Source: Roseovarius litoreus
GTDB lineage: Bacteria; Pseudomonadota; Alphaproteobacteria; Rhodobacterales; Rhodobacteraceae
Length of the DNA stretch: 64,000 nucleotides
Assembly: GCF_900142765.1 (NCBI RefSeq)
Contig: NZ_FRCB01000005.1
Location: 186,001-250,000 of the forward strand
Direction of reading: 5' to 3'
Shown here: positions 27,443 to 35,446 of the stretch, piece after piece
How positions within the stretch are numbered: the stretch's first letter is position 1
Layout of the letters: every line of letters starts with the position of its first letter
The notes under the pieces: generated by a model
What the model was told of the DNA's origin: nothing
Database searches by the model: none
Seen by the model: the letters and a program-made list of their open reading frames with translations, nothing else
Made by a program: the position numbers and the translations under genes

Positions 27443-28998
27443 CGGCCCTTGAAAAGCCCGCCTAGTATCCCGCGCACGATCCGGCGGCCCGTGGTGCCCT
27501 TGAGCTCTTTCAGAACCGCGCCGGTCAGGGCCTCACCGAAGGCGCCAAGCCCCGAGTCGTCCTTGTCCCGTGCACTGGACCCGCTGACGCGTGAGCCGGA
27601 ATACCGCCGCGCGGCGGTGAATTCGCGCGGCTCTTCCGCCTCGGGCGCAGGCGGGGCGTTTTCGGCCAATTCGGCTTCGGCTGCGGCTTTTGCCGCCTCT
27701 GCGGCGCGTTCGGCAAGGATCTCATGGGCCGATCTGCGATCAATCACCGTCTCGTATTTTCCGGCGAGCGGAGAGGTGGCGATCACACCGGCGCGCGTTA
27801 TGGCATCCACCGGCCCCAGTTTCGACGAAGGCGGGCGGATCAGCGTGCGCTCCACCACGCCCGGCGCGCCCTTGGCCTCGAGCATCGAAGTCACCGCCTC
27901 GCCGGTGCCGACATCGCGGATCGCGTCGGCGGTGTCGAAACGCGGGTTCGGACGATAGGTTTCTGCCGCACGCATCAACGCCTTCTGGTCGCGGGCGGTA
28001 AAGGCGCGCAGCGCGTGCTGCACGCGGTTGCCGAGCTGGCCCAGGATATCCTCGGGAACGTCATCGGGGTTCTGGGTGATGAAATAGACCCCGACCCCCT
28101 TGGAGCGGATCAGGCGCGCGACCTGTTCGACCTTGTCCACCAGAGCGTCGGGCGCGTCGTCGAACAGAAGATGCGCCTCGTCGAAGAAGAACACCAGCTT
28201 GGGTTTGTCGGGATCGCCCACTTCGGGCAGGCTCTCGAAGAGTTCCGACAGAAGCCACAGAAGGAAGGTGGCATAAAGCCGGGGAGAGCCCATCAGCTTG
28301 TCGGCGGCAAGGATGTTGATCCGCCCGCGCCCATCCGGCGCGGTCTGCATCAGATCGGCAAGGTCGAGTGCCGGTTCGCCGAAAAACTGCGTGGCCCCCT
28401 GATTTTCAAGCACCAGAAGCTGGCGCTGGATCGCACCCACCGATTGCGGCGAGACATTGCCATATCGCAGCGACAGCGCATCGCGGTTTTCCCCGACCCA
28501 GACCAGAAGCGCCTGCAGATCCTTGAGATCCAAGAGCGGCATCCCCTCTTCATCCGAGACCCGGAAGGCGATGTTCATGATGCCTTCCTGCGCCTCGCTG
28601 AGGCCCATCAGGCGGCTGAGCAGAAGCGGACCCATCTCGGCCACGGTGGTGCGGACGGGATGGCCCTGCTCGCCGAAGAGATCCCAGAAGGTGACCGGGA
28701 AGGACTCGTAGCGGTAATCGGCAAAGCCGATCTGAGTGGCGCGTTTGGTGAAGGCCTCGTGCAGCTTGAACTCGACACTGCCCGAGGCGGCCAGCCCCGA
28801 CAGATCGCCCTTCACATCCGACAGGAACACCGGCACGCCCGCCGACGAGAACCCTTCGGCGAGGATCTGCAGGGTGACCGTCTTGCCGGTGCCGGTGGCC
28901 CCCGCGATCAGCCCATGCCGGTTGGCGTATTTCAGTGACAGGCCCTGAGCGGTACCGTAATCGGCCCCACCGCCCCCGATGAAGATATGTTTGTCCAT
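27439..28998 (-). CDS. HerA/FtsK-like P-loop ATPase (DUF853, YjgR type)
   Basis: The 519-residue protein has Walker [11 protein letters not shown] near residue 34, Walker [14 protein letters not shown] near 262, and the DUF853 hallmark region [29 protein letters not shown] in two parts. It ends with an alanine/glutamate-rich linker (about 425-465) and a glycine-rich tail. The role of this family is not settled; DNA translocation or helicase activity is presumed. The start at 28998 follows GGCGAG; nine extra residues are possible. Confidence 0.85.
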   Translation of the reverse strand: MDKHIFIGGGGADYGTAQGLSLKYANRHGLIAGATGTGKTVTLQILAEGFSSAGVPVFLSDVKGDLSGLAASGSVEFKLHEAFTKRATQIGFADYRYESFPVTFWDLFGEQGHPVRTTVAEMGPLLLSRLMGLSEAQEGIMNIAFRVSDEEGMPLLDLKDLQALLVWVGENRDALSLRYGNVSPQSVGAIQRQLLVLENQGATQFFGEPALDLADLMQTAPDGRGRINILAADKLMGSPRLYATFLLWLLSELFESLPEVGDPDKPKLVFFFDEAHLLFDDAPDALVDKVEQVARLIRSKGVGVYFITQNPDDVPEDILGQLGNRVQHALRAFTARDQKALMRAAETYRPNPRFDTADAIRDVGTGEAVTSMLEAKGAPGVVERTLIRPPSSKLGPVDAITRAGVIATSPLAGKYETVIDRRSAHEILAERAAEAAKAAAEAELAENAPPAPEAEEPREFTAARRYSGSRVSGSSARDKDDSGLGAFGEALTGAVLKELKGTTGRRIVRGILGGLFKGR

Positions 28999-29020
28999 GT
29001 CACTCGCCCTCGTCCGGTTT

Positions 29021-29049
29021 TTCACGCTTCGAACATACTTACTTAACGT
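29021..29049 (+). promoter_or_regulatory. Possible promoter of the first small RNA
   Basis: TTCACG at 29021-29026 and TAACGT at 29044-29049 have 17-base spacing and would start transcription near 29056. The match to consensus is modest. Confidence 0.35.
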
Positions 29050-29055
29050 TTGACC

Positions 29056-29151
29056 GCCAGTATGAATCTTGCCCCGAATCTCATGTCCTCCTGGTTCGGG
29101 GTGACTTCCTCCCTGTCAGACTGGCCGCGTCTTCGGACGTGGCCTTTTTTT
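29056..29151 (+). ncRNA. Candidate small RNA 1 with two anti-Shine-Dalgarno loops
   Basis: No gene lies upstream on this strand, yet a textbook Rho-independent terminator ends here. The predicted transcript folds into three hairpins. The first pairs CCCCGAA (29072-29078) with TTCGGGG (29095-29101) around a 16-base loop containing TCCTCC. The second pairs TGAC with GTCA (29102-29118) around TTCCTCCCT. The third is the terminator stem GGCCGCGTC/GACGTGGCC with a TTCG loop and seven T. Exposed CCUCC loops resemble alphaproteobacterial anti-Shine-Dalgarno small RNAs such as alpha-r14 and the Cuckoo/CcsR group. The 5' end is a guess. Confidence 0.6.
29123..29151 (+). terminator. Intrinsic terminator of small RNA candidate 1
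   Basis: A 9-bp stem with one G-T pair, a UUCG-type tetraloop at 29132-29135, and seven consecutive T form a very strong Rho-independent terminator. Confidence 0.9.
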
Positions 29152-29175
29152 GCGCATATGGTTCTCTTTCGACTG

Positions 29176-29204
29176 TTGACGGATTGCGATAACTGTCCTA
29201 GCGT
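29176..29204 (+). promoter_or_regulatory. Sigma-70-type promoter of small RNA candidate 2
   Basis: TTGACG at 29176-29181 and TAGCGT at 29199-29204 are separated by exactly 17 bases. Transcription would begin near 29211, in sequence with no open reading frame. Confidence 0.55.
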
Positions 29205-29210
29205 TCGCTC

Positions 29211-29279
29211 AATTACTAAGTCGGCCAGTCCGGCAGGGAGACTAAAGGAAAGAGGCCGCAAGGTCTCTTTTCTGTTTTT
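29211..29279 (+). ncRNA. Candidate small RNA 2, about 70 bases, purine-rich
   Basis: Between the promoter at 29176-29204 and a second terminator lies a short transcript with an SD-like purine run (CAGGGAG at 29234-29240, then AAAGGAAAGAGG). It has no start codon with a usable frame. The terminator stem is AAAGAGGCC/GGTCTCTTT with a GCAA loop. It could be an independent small RNA or a terminated leader of the ialB transcript that starts 180 bases further on. Confidence 0.55.
29249..29279 (+). terminator. Intrinsic terminator of small RNA candidate 2
   Basis: A 9-bp stem (one G-T pair) with a GCAA tetraloop at 29258-29261 is followed by TCTGTTTTT. Confidence 0.8.
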
Positions 29280-29461
29280 CGCGGCATGCGGCGGCGACGG
29301 AACAGCCCGGCGCCATCGCCCGGGACGATCATCCGGCACGGGCGCGCGAGCGGCGGTTTGTCGCCGTGATGAAGGGCGCGGAATGGGATTTGATCCTGAC
29401 ACCTCGGCAGCGCCATGTTAGAGCGCATGAAATGTAACTTAGTCAGATGAACGGGGACGCA

Positions 29462-30133
29462 ATGCCCAGACTTCTTCACCTTCTTCCCTTGGTCGCCCTT
29501 CTGGGCATGAGCACCTCGCTTGCAGCGCAGGACACCGCGACGGGCGACAGCGCCACGGACCCGGCCCAGACCACGCAGCCCGCGCCCGAGACCGCACAGG
29601 ACCAATCCGCAGCCGAGCCGGAAACCCCCGGTGACGAGGCAAAGCCTGATGAGGAACTGGATCTGGGCCGTCCCGCGCGGGAGAATCCGAACTACATCAA
29701 GGATCAGTATGGCGACTGGCAATTGCGCTGCTTCCGCAGCGGCGGCGAGGAAGACCCCTGCCAGATGTACCAGCTGCTGACCGAAGACGCCGGCAACCCG
29801 GTTGCGGAATTCAGCCTGTTCCGTCTGCCCGAGGGCGCGCAGGCCGTGGCGGGTGCCACGATCATCGTGCCGCTCGGCACGCTTTTGTCAGAAGAGCTGA
29901 AGCTGTCGGTCGATGGCGGCCGCGCCAAGACCTATGCGTTCTCCTTCTGCACGATGGTGGGCTGTTATGCCCGCATCGGCTTCACGCAGGCGGATATCGA
30001 TGCGTTCAAGGCGGGTGCCATGGCCAATCTGCAGATCGTCCCGGCGCAGGCGCCCGATCAGGTGGTGGACATCAAGGCCTCGCTTTCAGGCTTCACCGCC
30101 GCCTATGACAATGTGACCATCGTCGACAACTGA
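29462..30133 (+). CDS. Invasion-associated locus B (IalB) family secreted protein
   Basis: The 223-residue protein has a signal peptide (about 1-22, LVALLGMSTSLAAQ), a proline/threonine/glutamate-rich linker to about residue 65, and an IalB domain starting NYIKDQYGDWQLRCF with Cys pairs in RCF...PCQMYQ and FCTMVGCYARIGF. IalB-family proteins are periplasmic or surface-exposed and widespread in alphaproteobacteria, well beyond pathogens; their role is unclear. The start at 29462 has GGGGAC upstream; a Met five codons earlier lacks one. A terminator follows directly. Confidence 0.85.
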   Translation: MPRLLHLLPLVALLGMSTSLAAQDTATGDSATDPAQTTQPAPETAQDQSAAEPETPGDEAKPDEELDLGRPARENPNYIKDQYGDWQLRCFRSGGEEDPCQMYQLLTEDAGNPVAEFSLFRLPEGAQAVAGATIIVPLGTLLSEELKLSVDGGRAKTYAFSFCTMVGCYARIGFTQADIDAFKAGAMANLQIVPAQAPDQVVDIKASLSGFTAAYDNVTIVDN

Positions 30134-30158
30134 CGCCACGGATGGTCCGAAGATTCAG

Positions 30159-30190
30159 GGCGCAGCGCTTCAAGCGTTGCGCCTTTTTCT
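30159..30190 (+). terminator. Intrinsic terminator after the IalB gene
   Basis: A 10-bp stem GGCGCAGCGC/GCGTTGCGCC with loop TTCAA is followed by TTTTTCT. Confidence 0.88.
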
Positions 30191-30219
30191 TTGTTTAACA
30201 GCGTGTTGCAGACGAAAGC

Positions 30220-31431
30220 TCAGGTGAAACGCTTGAGGGCCAGAACCGCATTCAGCCCGCCGAAGGCAAAGGCATTCGAAAGCGCCACGCTGACATCGGC
30301 CTCGCGTGCTTCGTTTGGCACGACATCGAGCGCGCATTCGGGATCGGGTTCCTCATAGCCGATGGTCGGCGCGATCACCCCATCGCGGACCGCCAGAATG
30401 CAGGCCAAAAGCTCGACCGCGCCGGTGCCGCCGATCAGATGGCCGTGCATCGACTTGGTCGAGGAAATCATCAGCCGGTCGGCATGGGCACCAAACACAT
30501 CGGCCACAGCCGCGCTTTCGGTCTTGTCATTGGCCGCCGTTCCGGTGCCATGCGCGTTGATATAGCCCACTTCCGAGGCGTTGAGCCGCGCATCGGCCAG
30601 CGCGCCCTTGATCGCGCGGGCCGCCCCCTGCTTGGAGGGCATCACGATATCGGCGGCATCCGAAGACATCGCGTAGCCCGCCACTTCGGCAAGGATCTCG
30701 GCGCCGCGGGCACGGGCATGCTCGTATTCCTCGAAGACGAAGATACCTGCGCCTTCGCCCTGCACCATGCCGTTGCGATTGGCCGAGAACGGACGGCACC
30801 CATCCTTGGACATCACGCGCAGACCTTCCCAAGCCTTGACGCCACCGAAGCACAGCATGGATTCCGACCCGCCCGTGACCATCACCGGGGTCATCCCGCC
30901 ATGCACCATCTGAAACGCCTGTGCCATCGCGTGATTGGACGAGGCGCAGGCGGTCGAGACGGTAAAGCTCGGCCCCTTGAGATTGAACTCCATCGACACA
31001 TGGCTGGCGGCGGCATTGTTCATCAGCTTGGGCACAACGAAAGGATGCACCCGGTTCTTGCCATCCTCGTAGACCGAGCGGTAATTCTCGTCGAGCGTGG
31101 TCATCCCGCCGCCGGAATTGCCCAGCACGACCCCGGCCCTTGCGGCGAGCTCGCCGGAAAACTCGAGCCCGGATTGGGCAATCGCCTCGCGGGCGGCGAT
31201 CAGCGTGAATTGGGTGAACCGGTCGTAGAGCGACAATTGCTGGCGATTGAAGCGGGTTTCCGGCTCGTAGCCGCGCACCTGACCGCCGATGCGGATGGCC
31301 AGCCGGTCGACATCGCGAAACTGCAGATCGCCGATCCCGCAGCGCCCTTCGCGCATCGCCTCGAGCGTGTCGGGCACGTTGTGACCAAGCGCGTTGATCG
31401 TGCCCGCGCCCGTTATGACGACACGTTTCAC
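30220..31431 (-). CDS. Beta-ketoacyl-ACP synthase (KAS II-like), module with dedicated ACP and LpxD
   Basis: The 403-residue condensing enzyme elongates acyl-ACP with malonyl-ACP. The catalytic triad is visible: Cys162 in STACASSNHA, His294 in NAHGTGT and His331 in KSMHGHLIGGTGA. The last motif differs from the usual KSMTGHLLGAAG, so it is not the housekeeping FabF. It overlaps the upstream acyl carrier protein gene by 4 bases. With the ACP and LpxD next to it, it most likely builds or extends a special acyl chain for lipid A. Confidence 0.9.
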   Translation of the reverse strand: MKRVVITGAGTINALGHNVPDTLEAMREGRCGIGDLQFRDVDRLAIRIGGQVRGYEPETRFNRQQLSLYDRFTQFTLIAAREAIAQSGLEFSGELAARAGVVLGNSGGGMTTLDENYRSVYEDGKNRVHPFVVPKLMNNAAASHVSMEFNLKGPSFTVSTACASSNHAMAQAFQMVHGGMTPVMVTGGSESMLCFGGVKAWEGLRVMSKDGCRPFSANRNGMVQGEGAGIFVFEEYEHARARGAEILAEVAGYAMSSDAADIVMPSKQGAARAIKGALADARLNASEVGYINAHGTGTAANDKTESAAVADVFGAHADRLMISSTKSMHGHLIGGTGAVELLACILAVRDGVIAPTIGYEEPDPECALDVVPNEAREADVSVALSNAFAFGGLNAVLALKRFT

Positions 31432-31688
31432 GACTGCTCTTTCACAAGCGCCTCGATGCCGTCGATGATACTGGCCACCGAGGAGATGTCGAACTCGCTC
31501 TCTTCGGGTGCGTTTGCGTTGAACGGCACCGAGATGTCGAATTCTTCCTCGATCGCGAAAATGCTTTCGACCAGCCCGAGGCTGTCGATGCCCAGATCCT
31601 CCAGCGTGCTTTCGGGTGACACATCCGAAGGATCGAGTACGGCTTGCTGCGCGATGATGTCGATCACGCGGTCCTTGATGCTGCTCAT
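31428..31688 (-). CDS. Acyl carrier protein, specialised
   Basis: The 86-residue protein carries the phosphopantetheine attachment site GIDSLGLVE with Ser36 and the acidic helices of acyl carrier proteins. It is not the canonical AcpP sequence and lacks the usual fab neighbours. It starts at 31688 with GGAAGG upstream and overlaps the KAS gene by 4 bases. Its neighbours suggest service in lipid A acylation, comparable in idea to AcpXL of rhizobia, although sequence identity to AcpXL is not claimed. Confidence 0.9.
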   Translation of the reverse strand: MSSIKDRVIDIIAQQAVLDPSDVSPESTLEDLGIDSLGLVESIFAIEEEFDISVPFNANAPEESEFDISSVASIIDGIEALVKEQS

Positions 31689-31730
31689 TGTGGTCACCTT
31701 CCTGAAGTCATCCCCAGAATCACCGTGGAT

Positions 31731-32822
31731 TTAGTCACTCTGCCTCAGGTTTGAAACAGTTTTCTTGAGATCCGCGACATCCTGGAAAAGCCGTTTGAGG
31801 CGGCGCAATCCCTTGTAGACCTCCATCTGGCTGTCCATCTTCATCGCCGGATATCCCAGCATCACCCGACCGGCCGGGATATTCGACAAGGCCTTGGTCG
31901 CACCGCCGCAGATGACATTGTTGCCGACGAACAGATTGTCGCCGATTCCGGTTTGACCGGCCATCACCACATTATCCCCGATCACTACCGATCCGCCGAT
32001 GCCGACCTGACCACAAAGCAGCGTGTCGCGGCCAATGATGACGTTGTGTCCGATCTGCACAAGGTTGTCGATCTTGGTCCCGTTGCCGATCTGGGTGTCG
32101 CGGATGGTGCCCCGGTCGATGCAGGTATGCGAGCCGATTTCGACATCATCGCCGATGGTGACGCCGCCCAGACTGTGGATACGGGCATAGGACTGGCTTT
32201 TGACCTCGCCCTGATCGCCAAGCGTGGCGCGGGCGCGTTCCACTCCGGATTGCTCTGGCGTGACAAAGGAAAATCCGTCGCTGCCGATGACCGCGTTGGG
32301 CTGCGCGATGAAGCGGTCACCGATGCGCACGCGCGGCCCGATCCGCACCCCCTCGCGCAAGAAACCGCCCTGCCCGATCACGCTGTCCGCGCCGATGAAA
32401 CATTGCGGGCCGATCACCGTGCCTGCACCGATCCGGGCGCGCGCCCCGATCACGCACAAAGGCCCGACGCTGACGCCCTCCGCCAGCTCGGCCCGAGGAT
32501 CGATCACCGCCGAGGGATGAATGCCGCTGTCCCAGCCCTGCCCCGGGTCCATCAACGCCGACAGCCCCGCCAGAGCGAAACGCGGGCGCGGTGCGATGAT
32601 CGCCGCCTCAAGCCCGAGCGCGGCCCAGTCGGCCCCCTGCCACAGCATCGCTGCGCGCGCGCGCCCCTGTCCGATCTTCTCGGCATATTCGGGCTTCATC
32701 GCCAGCGCGAGATCGCGCGGCCCGGCATCTGACGGCTCTGCGACGGCGTCGATTTCCAAATGGGTCGCTCCCAGGGCGCTGGCCCCGAGAGAGTCGGCAA
32801 TCTGCTGGACGGTATAGGCCAT
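31731..32822 (-). CDS. lpxD: UDP-3-O-(3-hydroxyacyl)glucosamine N-acyltransferase
   Basis: LpxD adds the second 3-hydroxyacyl chain from ACP onto UDP-acylglucosamine in lipid A synthesis. The 363-residue protein has an N-terminal uridine-binding domain (about 1-100), a left-handed beta-helix of hexapeptide repeats (about 105-310) with the catalytic-type His in NLVQIGHNVIIG, and a C-terminal helical ACP-binding tail. It is away from the usual lpxA/fabZ/bamA cluster and instead heads an ACP-KAS pair (43 bases apart), so it may be an additional copy. Confidence 0.93.
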   Translation of the reverse strand: MAYTVQQIADSLGASALGATHLEIDAVAEPSDAGPRDLALAMKPEYAEKIGQGRARAAMLWQGADWAALGLEAAIIAPRPRFALAGLSALMDPGQGWDSGIHPSAVIDPRAELAEGVSVGPLCVIGARARIGAGTVIGPQCFIGADSVIGQGGFLREGVRIGPRVRIGDRFIAQPNAVIGSDGFSFVTPEQSGVERARATLGDQGEVKSQSYARIHSLGGVTIGDDVEIGSHTCIDRGTIRDTQIGNGTKIDNLVQIGHNVIIGRDTLLCGQVGIGGSVVIGDNVVMAGQTGIGDNLFVGNNVICGGATKALSNIPAGRVMLGYPAMKMDSQMEVYKGLRRLKRLFQDVADLKKTVSNLRQSD

Positions 32823-32849
32823 GACACTCCCCTCGATACGGAGTGTGGT

Positions 32850-34460
32850 TTACCCCTGAACCGCGCGTAGAGAAACCCCCGCCTTGTCGAGCGCATCCCA
32901 GATCCGTCCATCACGCCCATAGACGTCGCGACGATACTGCACCGGGCCTTTCGCCTGCGTGAAGGCGGTGCGGTAAATGATGTGCACCGGCACGACCTCC
33001 TCGAGGTTCACCCGCGTTTCGCGGCCAGTATCGAGAATCGAATGGAAGGCCCGCTTGGGGTCGGTCTCTTGCTTGGACAAAAGCTCATAGGCCAGCTCGA
33101 ACGGCTTTTGCACGCGCACGCAGCCGTGGCTATAGGCCCGCACTTCGCGTCCGAACAGGTCCTTGGCCGGCGTGTCATGCAGATAGATGTTGTACTTGTT
33201 GGGAAACATGAACTTGACCAGCCCCAGAGCGTTGCTCTGCGAGGGCGGCTGCTTGATCGAGAACGGGAAATTCGAGGCATTGTAGGCCGCGAAATTCACC
33301 GCGCCACGGCTGACCTGCTGGCCGCGGCTGTTGTACAGCCTGAGGTGGCTGACCGCGTTGGGGTTGCGCTTCATCTTGGGCAGGTATTCCCCGACCGCGA
33401 TCGAGCGCGGCACATGCCATGTCGGGTTGATGACCATATGGTCCATCTCGTCGGAAAACTCGGGGCTGCGCCGGTCGCCGGTATTCTTGCCGATGACCAC
33501 CCGGGTTTCGAAACTCACCGCGCCATCGTCGATGATGCGGGCATGAAAATCGGTCAGGTTCACAAGGATATGGCGCTCGCCCAAGGGCATGTTGATCCAG
33601 CGTTCGCGCTCCATCGCGACAATCAGCGATTTGAGACGCTCCTGCACAGGCACGTTGATCTCGGCCAAAGTGCCCGGCCCGGCCACGCCGTCGGGTGTCA
33701 GCCCATGCGCCAGCTGGAAGCGCTGCACCGCATGCAGCATGTTCTCGTCATAGACCTGTGTTGCCGAGCGATCGAGAAACCCCATCGCCACGAGCCGGTC
33801 GCGCAGCGCCGTGACCGCAGCCCCCGATTGGCCGGGCTTCACCGCCTCGGCGGGAACGGCCGGCCCCCATCCGCCCCTGTCGGCCAGCCGCTCGAGACGC
33901 AGCTTTTCCTTCATCAGACGGGCATATTCGTTGGATTGCGGCGGCAGAGCACGGAAGAAAGCCTGCGGGCTGGATTGCACGAAATTGGTCAGATAGGACA
34001 GCCGCTCGCGATAGGGCACTTGCCGCTTGATGTCGTCGTCCACCTGTCCCGGCACCAGAACGCCGGTCTGCATGTCGCGCGAAAGCCGCAGGAACACCTG
34101 ACTGAGCGCCACCTCCGCCTTGCCCAGATCGCGAGCGCTGCGGGCGGATTTCAGCTTGGCCATAAGCCCCTCGGCGTCATAGCGTGCCGCCGGAAGCCCG
34201 TGGTCCTCGGCGCTGCGGATCGCATCGAAAAGCGCCACGCGCCGGGCCTTGTCGGCCGCGCTGTCGCCGATCCAGATGCCGGTGAATTCATTGTCCTGGT
34301 AGAACGCCGCCAGATCGCGGTCCTTGGCGGCTGCTTCGGCAACCGCCTGTTTGAAGGCGGTGACCTGCGCCTGCGCGCCCGTGCCCAGCAGAAGCTGGCC
34401 CAGAAAGATCAGTGAACTCAGCAGAACCGCCCTTGGCAGGACAGTGGCAATCATCGGCAT
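32850..34460 (-). CDS. L,D-transpeptidase of the YcbB (LdtD) type
   Basis: The 536-residue periplasmic enzyme forms 3-3 cross-links in peptidoglycan. It has a signal peptide or anchor (about 4-30, AVLLSSLIFLGQLLLGTGAQA), a scaffold domain, a peptidoglycan-binding helical domain (about 220-280, MLHAVQRFQLAHGLTPDGVAGPGT in two parts) and a YkuD catalytic domain with the motif YSHGCVRVQKP near residue 455. The start at 34460 has GAGGGA five bases upstream. A much longer frame exists upstream but the signal peptide fixes the start. It is divergent from a DUF882 peptidase, recalling ycbB-ycbK of E. coli. Confidence 0.92.
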   Translation of the reverse strand: MPMIATVLPRAVLLSSLIFLGQLLLGTGAQAQVTAFKQAVAEAAAKDRDLAAFYQDNEFTGIWIGDSAADKARRVALFDAIRSAEDHGLPAARYDAEGLMAKLKSARSARDLGKAEVALSQVFLRLSRDMQTGVLVPGQVDDDIKRQVPYRERLSYLTNFVQSSPQAFFRALPPQSNEYARLMKEKLRLERLADRGGWGPAVPAEAVKPGQSGAAVTALRDRLVAMGFLDRSATQVYDENMLHAVQRFQLAHGLTPDGVAGPGTLAEINVPVQERLKSLIVAMERERWINMPLGERHILVNLTDFHARIIDDGAVSFETRVVIGKNTGDRRSPEFSDEMDHMVINPTWHVPRSIAVGEYLPKMKRNPNAVSHLRLYNSRGQQVSRGAVNFAAYNASNFPFSIKQPPSQSNALGLVKFMFPNKYNIYLHDTPAKDLFGREVRAYSHGCVRVQKPFELAYELLSKQETDPKRAFHSILDTGRETRVNLEEVVPVHIIYRTAFTQAKGPVQYRRDVYGRDGRIWDALDKAGVSLRAVQG

Positions 34461-34607
34461 CGCGTTCCCTCGGCTCATTCGGTCTGTAAACACATGCTTG
34501 AGTGTGCCAGCACTCGCCTGTCGCTTGTCCATAAAATTCTGTGTGATCCTCCAAGACGGCCCGAGGCCTGAGGCGAAAACGCATCGTCTTAAGTGTAAAA
34601 CGGTGAC

Positions 34608-34619
34608 ACTGGTTCCAGT
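34608..34619. promoter_or_regulatory. 12-bp inverted repeat in the 323-bp divergent promoter region
   Basis: The 323 bases between the L,D-transpeptidase and DUF882 gene starts (34461-34783) hold no convincing gene. ACTGG-TT-CCAGT is the clearest symmetrical element and could be an operator for either gene. A/T-rich tracts at 34624-34700 suggest promoters. Confidence 0.35.
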
Positions 34620-34783
34620 TTGCGCAAAAAACTGCCGAAAAACCTTGATCGTTTCAATTTGCATCAAAACAGGCTTGGTCCGTGATTCTTTTTATGCGAT
34701 ATGTTTCACGCACTTGGGGAACAGACACCGAGTTCGCTGGATAGCGGACCGAACGAGCAAGATACGGGACAGGCGCTAAGCAT

Positions 34784-35353
34784 ATGACGGACTACAGCTC
34801 TTCGGGCATCACGCGTCGCGCGTTGCTGGGTGCTTTTGCAGCCAGCGCGGTTGCGGCGGCACCGACCTACTCGAACGCCGCTGGCTTCCTTCGCGGAGCA
34901 GGCGACATCAGGCGGTTGCGGATGACATCTCCGCGCACGGGCGAAAGCATCGACACGATCTACTGGATCGAAGGCGACTATATCCGCGACGCGGTTCGCG
35001 AGATTTCGCTCTTCATGCGCGACTGGCGCACGAATGACGTTCACAACATCGACCTGCGCACGATCGACATCATGGCGGCGGCGCATAATCTCATGGATGT
35101 GAACGAGCCCTACATGCTCTTGTCGGGCTATCGCAGCCCCAAGACCAACGCGATGCTGCGCAGCCGCTCGAGCGGTGTGGCGCGCAACTCCCTGCATCTG
35201 CAGGGCGAAGCGGCGGATCTTCGGCTCAATTCCCGCTCTGTCGGGCAGATGTTCCGCGCGGCCTCGGCCTGCAGGGGCGGTGGCGTCGGCAAATATTCCG
35301 GGTCCAACTTCGTGCATATGGATTGCGGTCCCGTGCGCACCTGGGGCGGCTGA
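34784..35353 (+). CDS. DUF882 / YcbK-type (peptidase M15A) murein hydrolase-like protein
   Basis: The 189-residue protein has a twin-arginine-like signal (ITRRALLGAFAASAVAAA, cleavage near residue 32) and the metal-peptidase motifs HLQGEAADLR and FVHMDCG of the M15 group. E. coli YcbK (MepK) cuts 3-3 cross-links, the product of LdtD, so divergence from an L,D-transpeptidase gene makes biological sense. The second motif reads HMD, so one ligand should be checked against active homologues. A bidirectional terminator follows. Confidence 0.88.
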   Translation: MTDYSSSGITRRALLGAFAASAVAAAPTYSNAAGFLRGAGDIRRLRMTSPRTGESIDTIYWIEGDYIRDAVREISLFMRDWRTNDVHNIDLRTIDIMAAAHNLMDVNEPYMLLSGYRSPKTNAMLRSRSSGVARNSLHLQGEAADLRLNSRSVGQMFRAASACRGGGVGKYSGSNFVHMDCGPVRTWGG

Positions 35354-35383
35354 GCACGGTCTCTCCCGCACCCTGTTGGACAT

Positions 35384-35417
35384 AAAAAAACCGGCCTTTC
35401 GCAGAGGCCGGTTTTTT
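35384..35417. terminator. Bidirectional intrinsic terminator
   Basis: CCGGCCT and AGGCCGG form a 7-bp stem extended by seven A on the left and six T on the right around a 7-base loop. It can end both the DUF882 gene (plus) and lipA (minus, stop at 35447). Confidence 0.9.
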
Positions 35418-35446
35418 CATGTCTGCCAGCTATCGCGGCCCTCGGG

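Noticed and set aside
29050-29421. 123-residue plus-strand frame in the small RNA region
   Set aside because: It runs through two strong terminators and shows no protein-like composition or ribosome-binding site.
34461-34667. 69-residue N-terminal extension of the L,D-transpeptidase
   Set aside because: It would precede the signal peptide; the start at 34460 has a well-placed GAGGGA.
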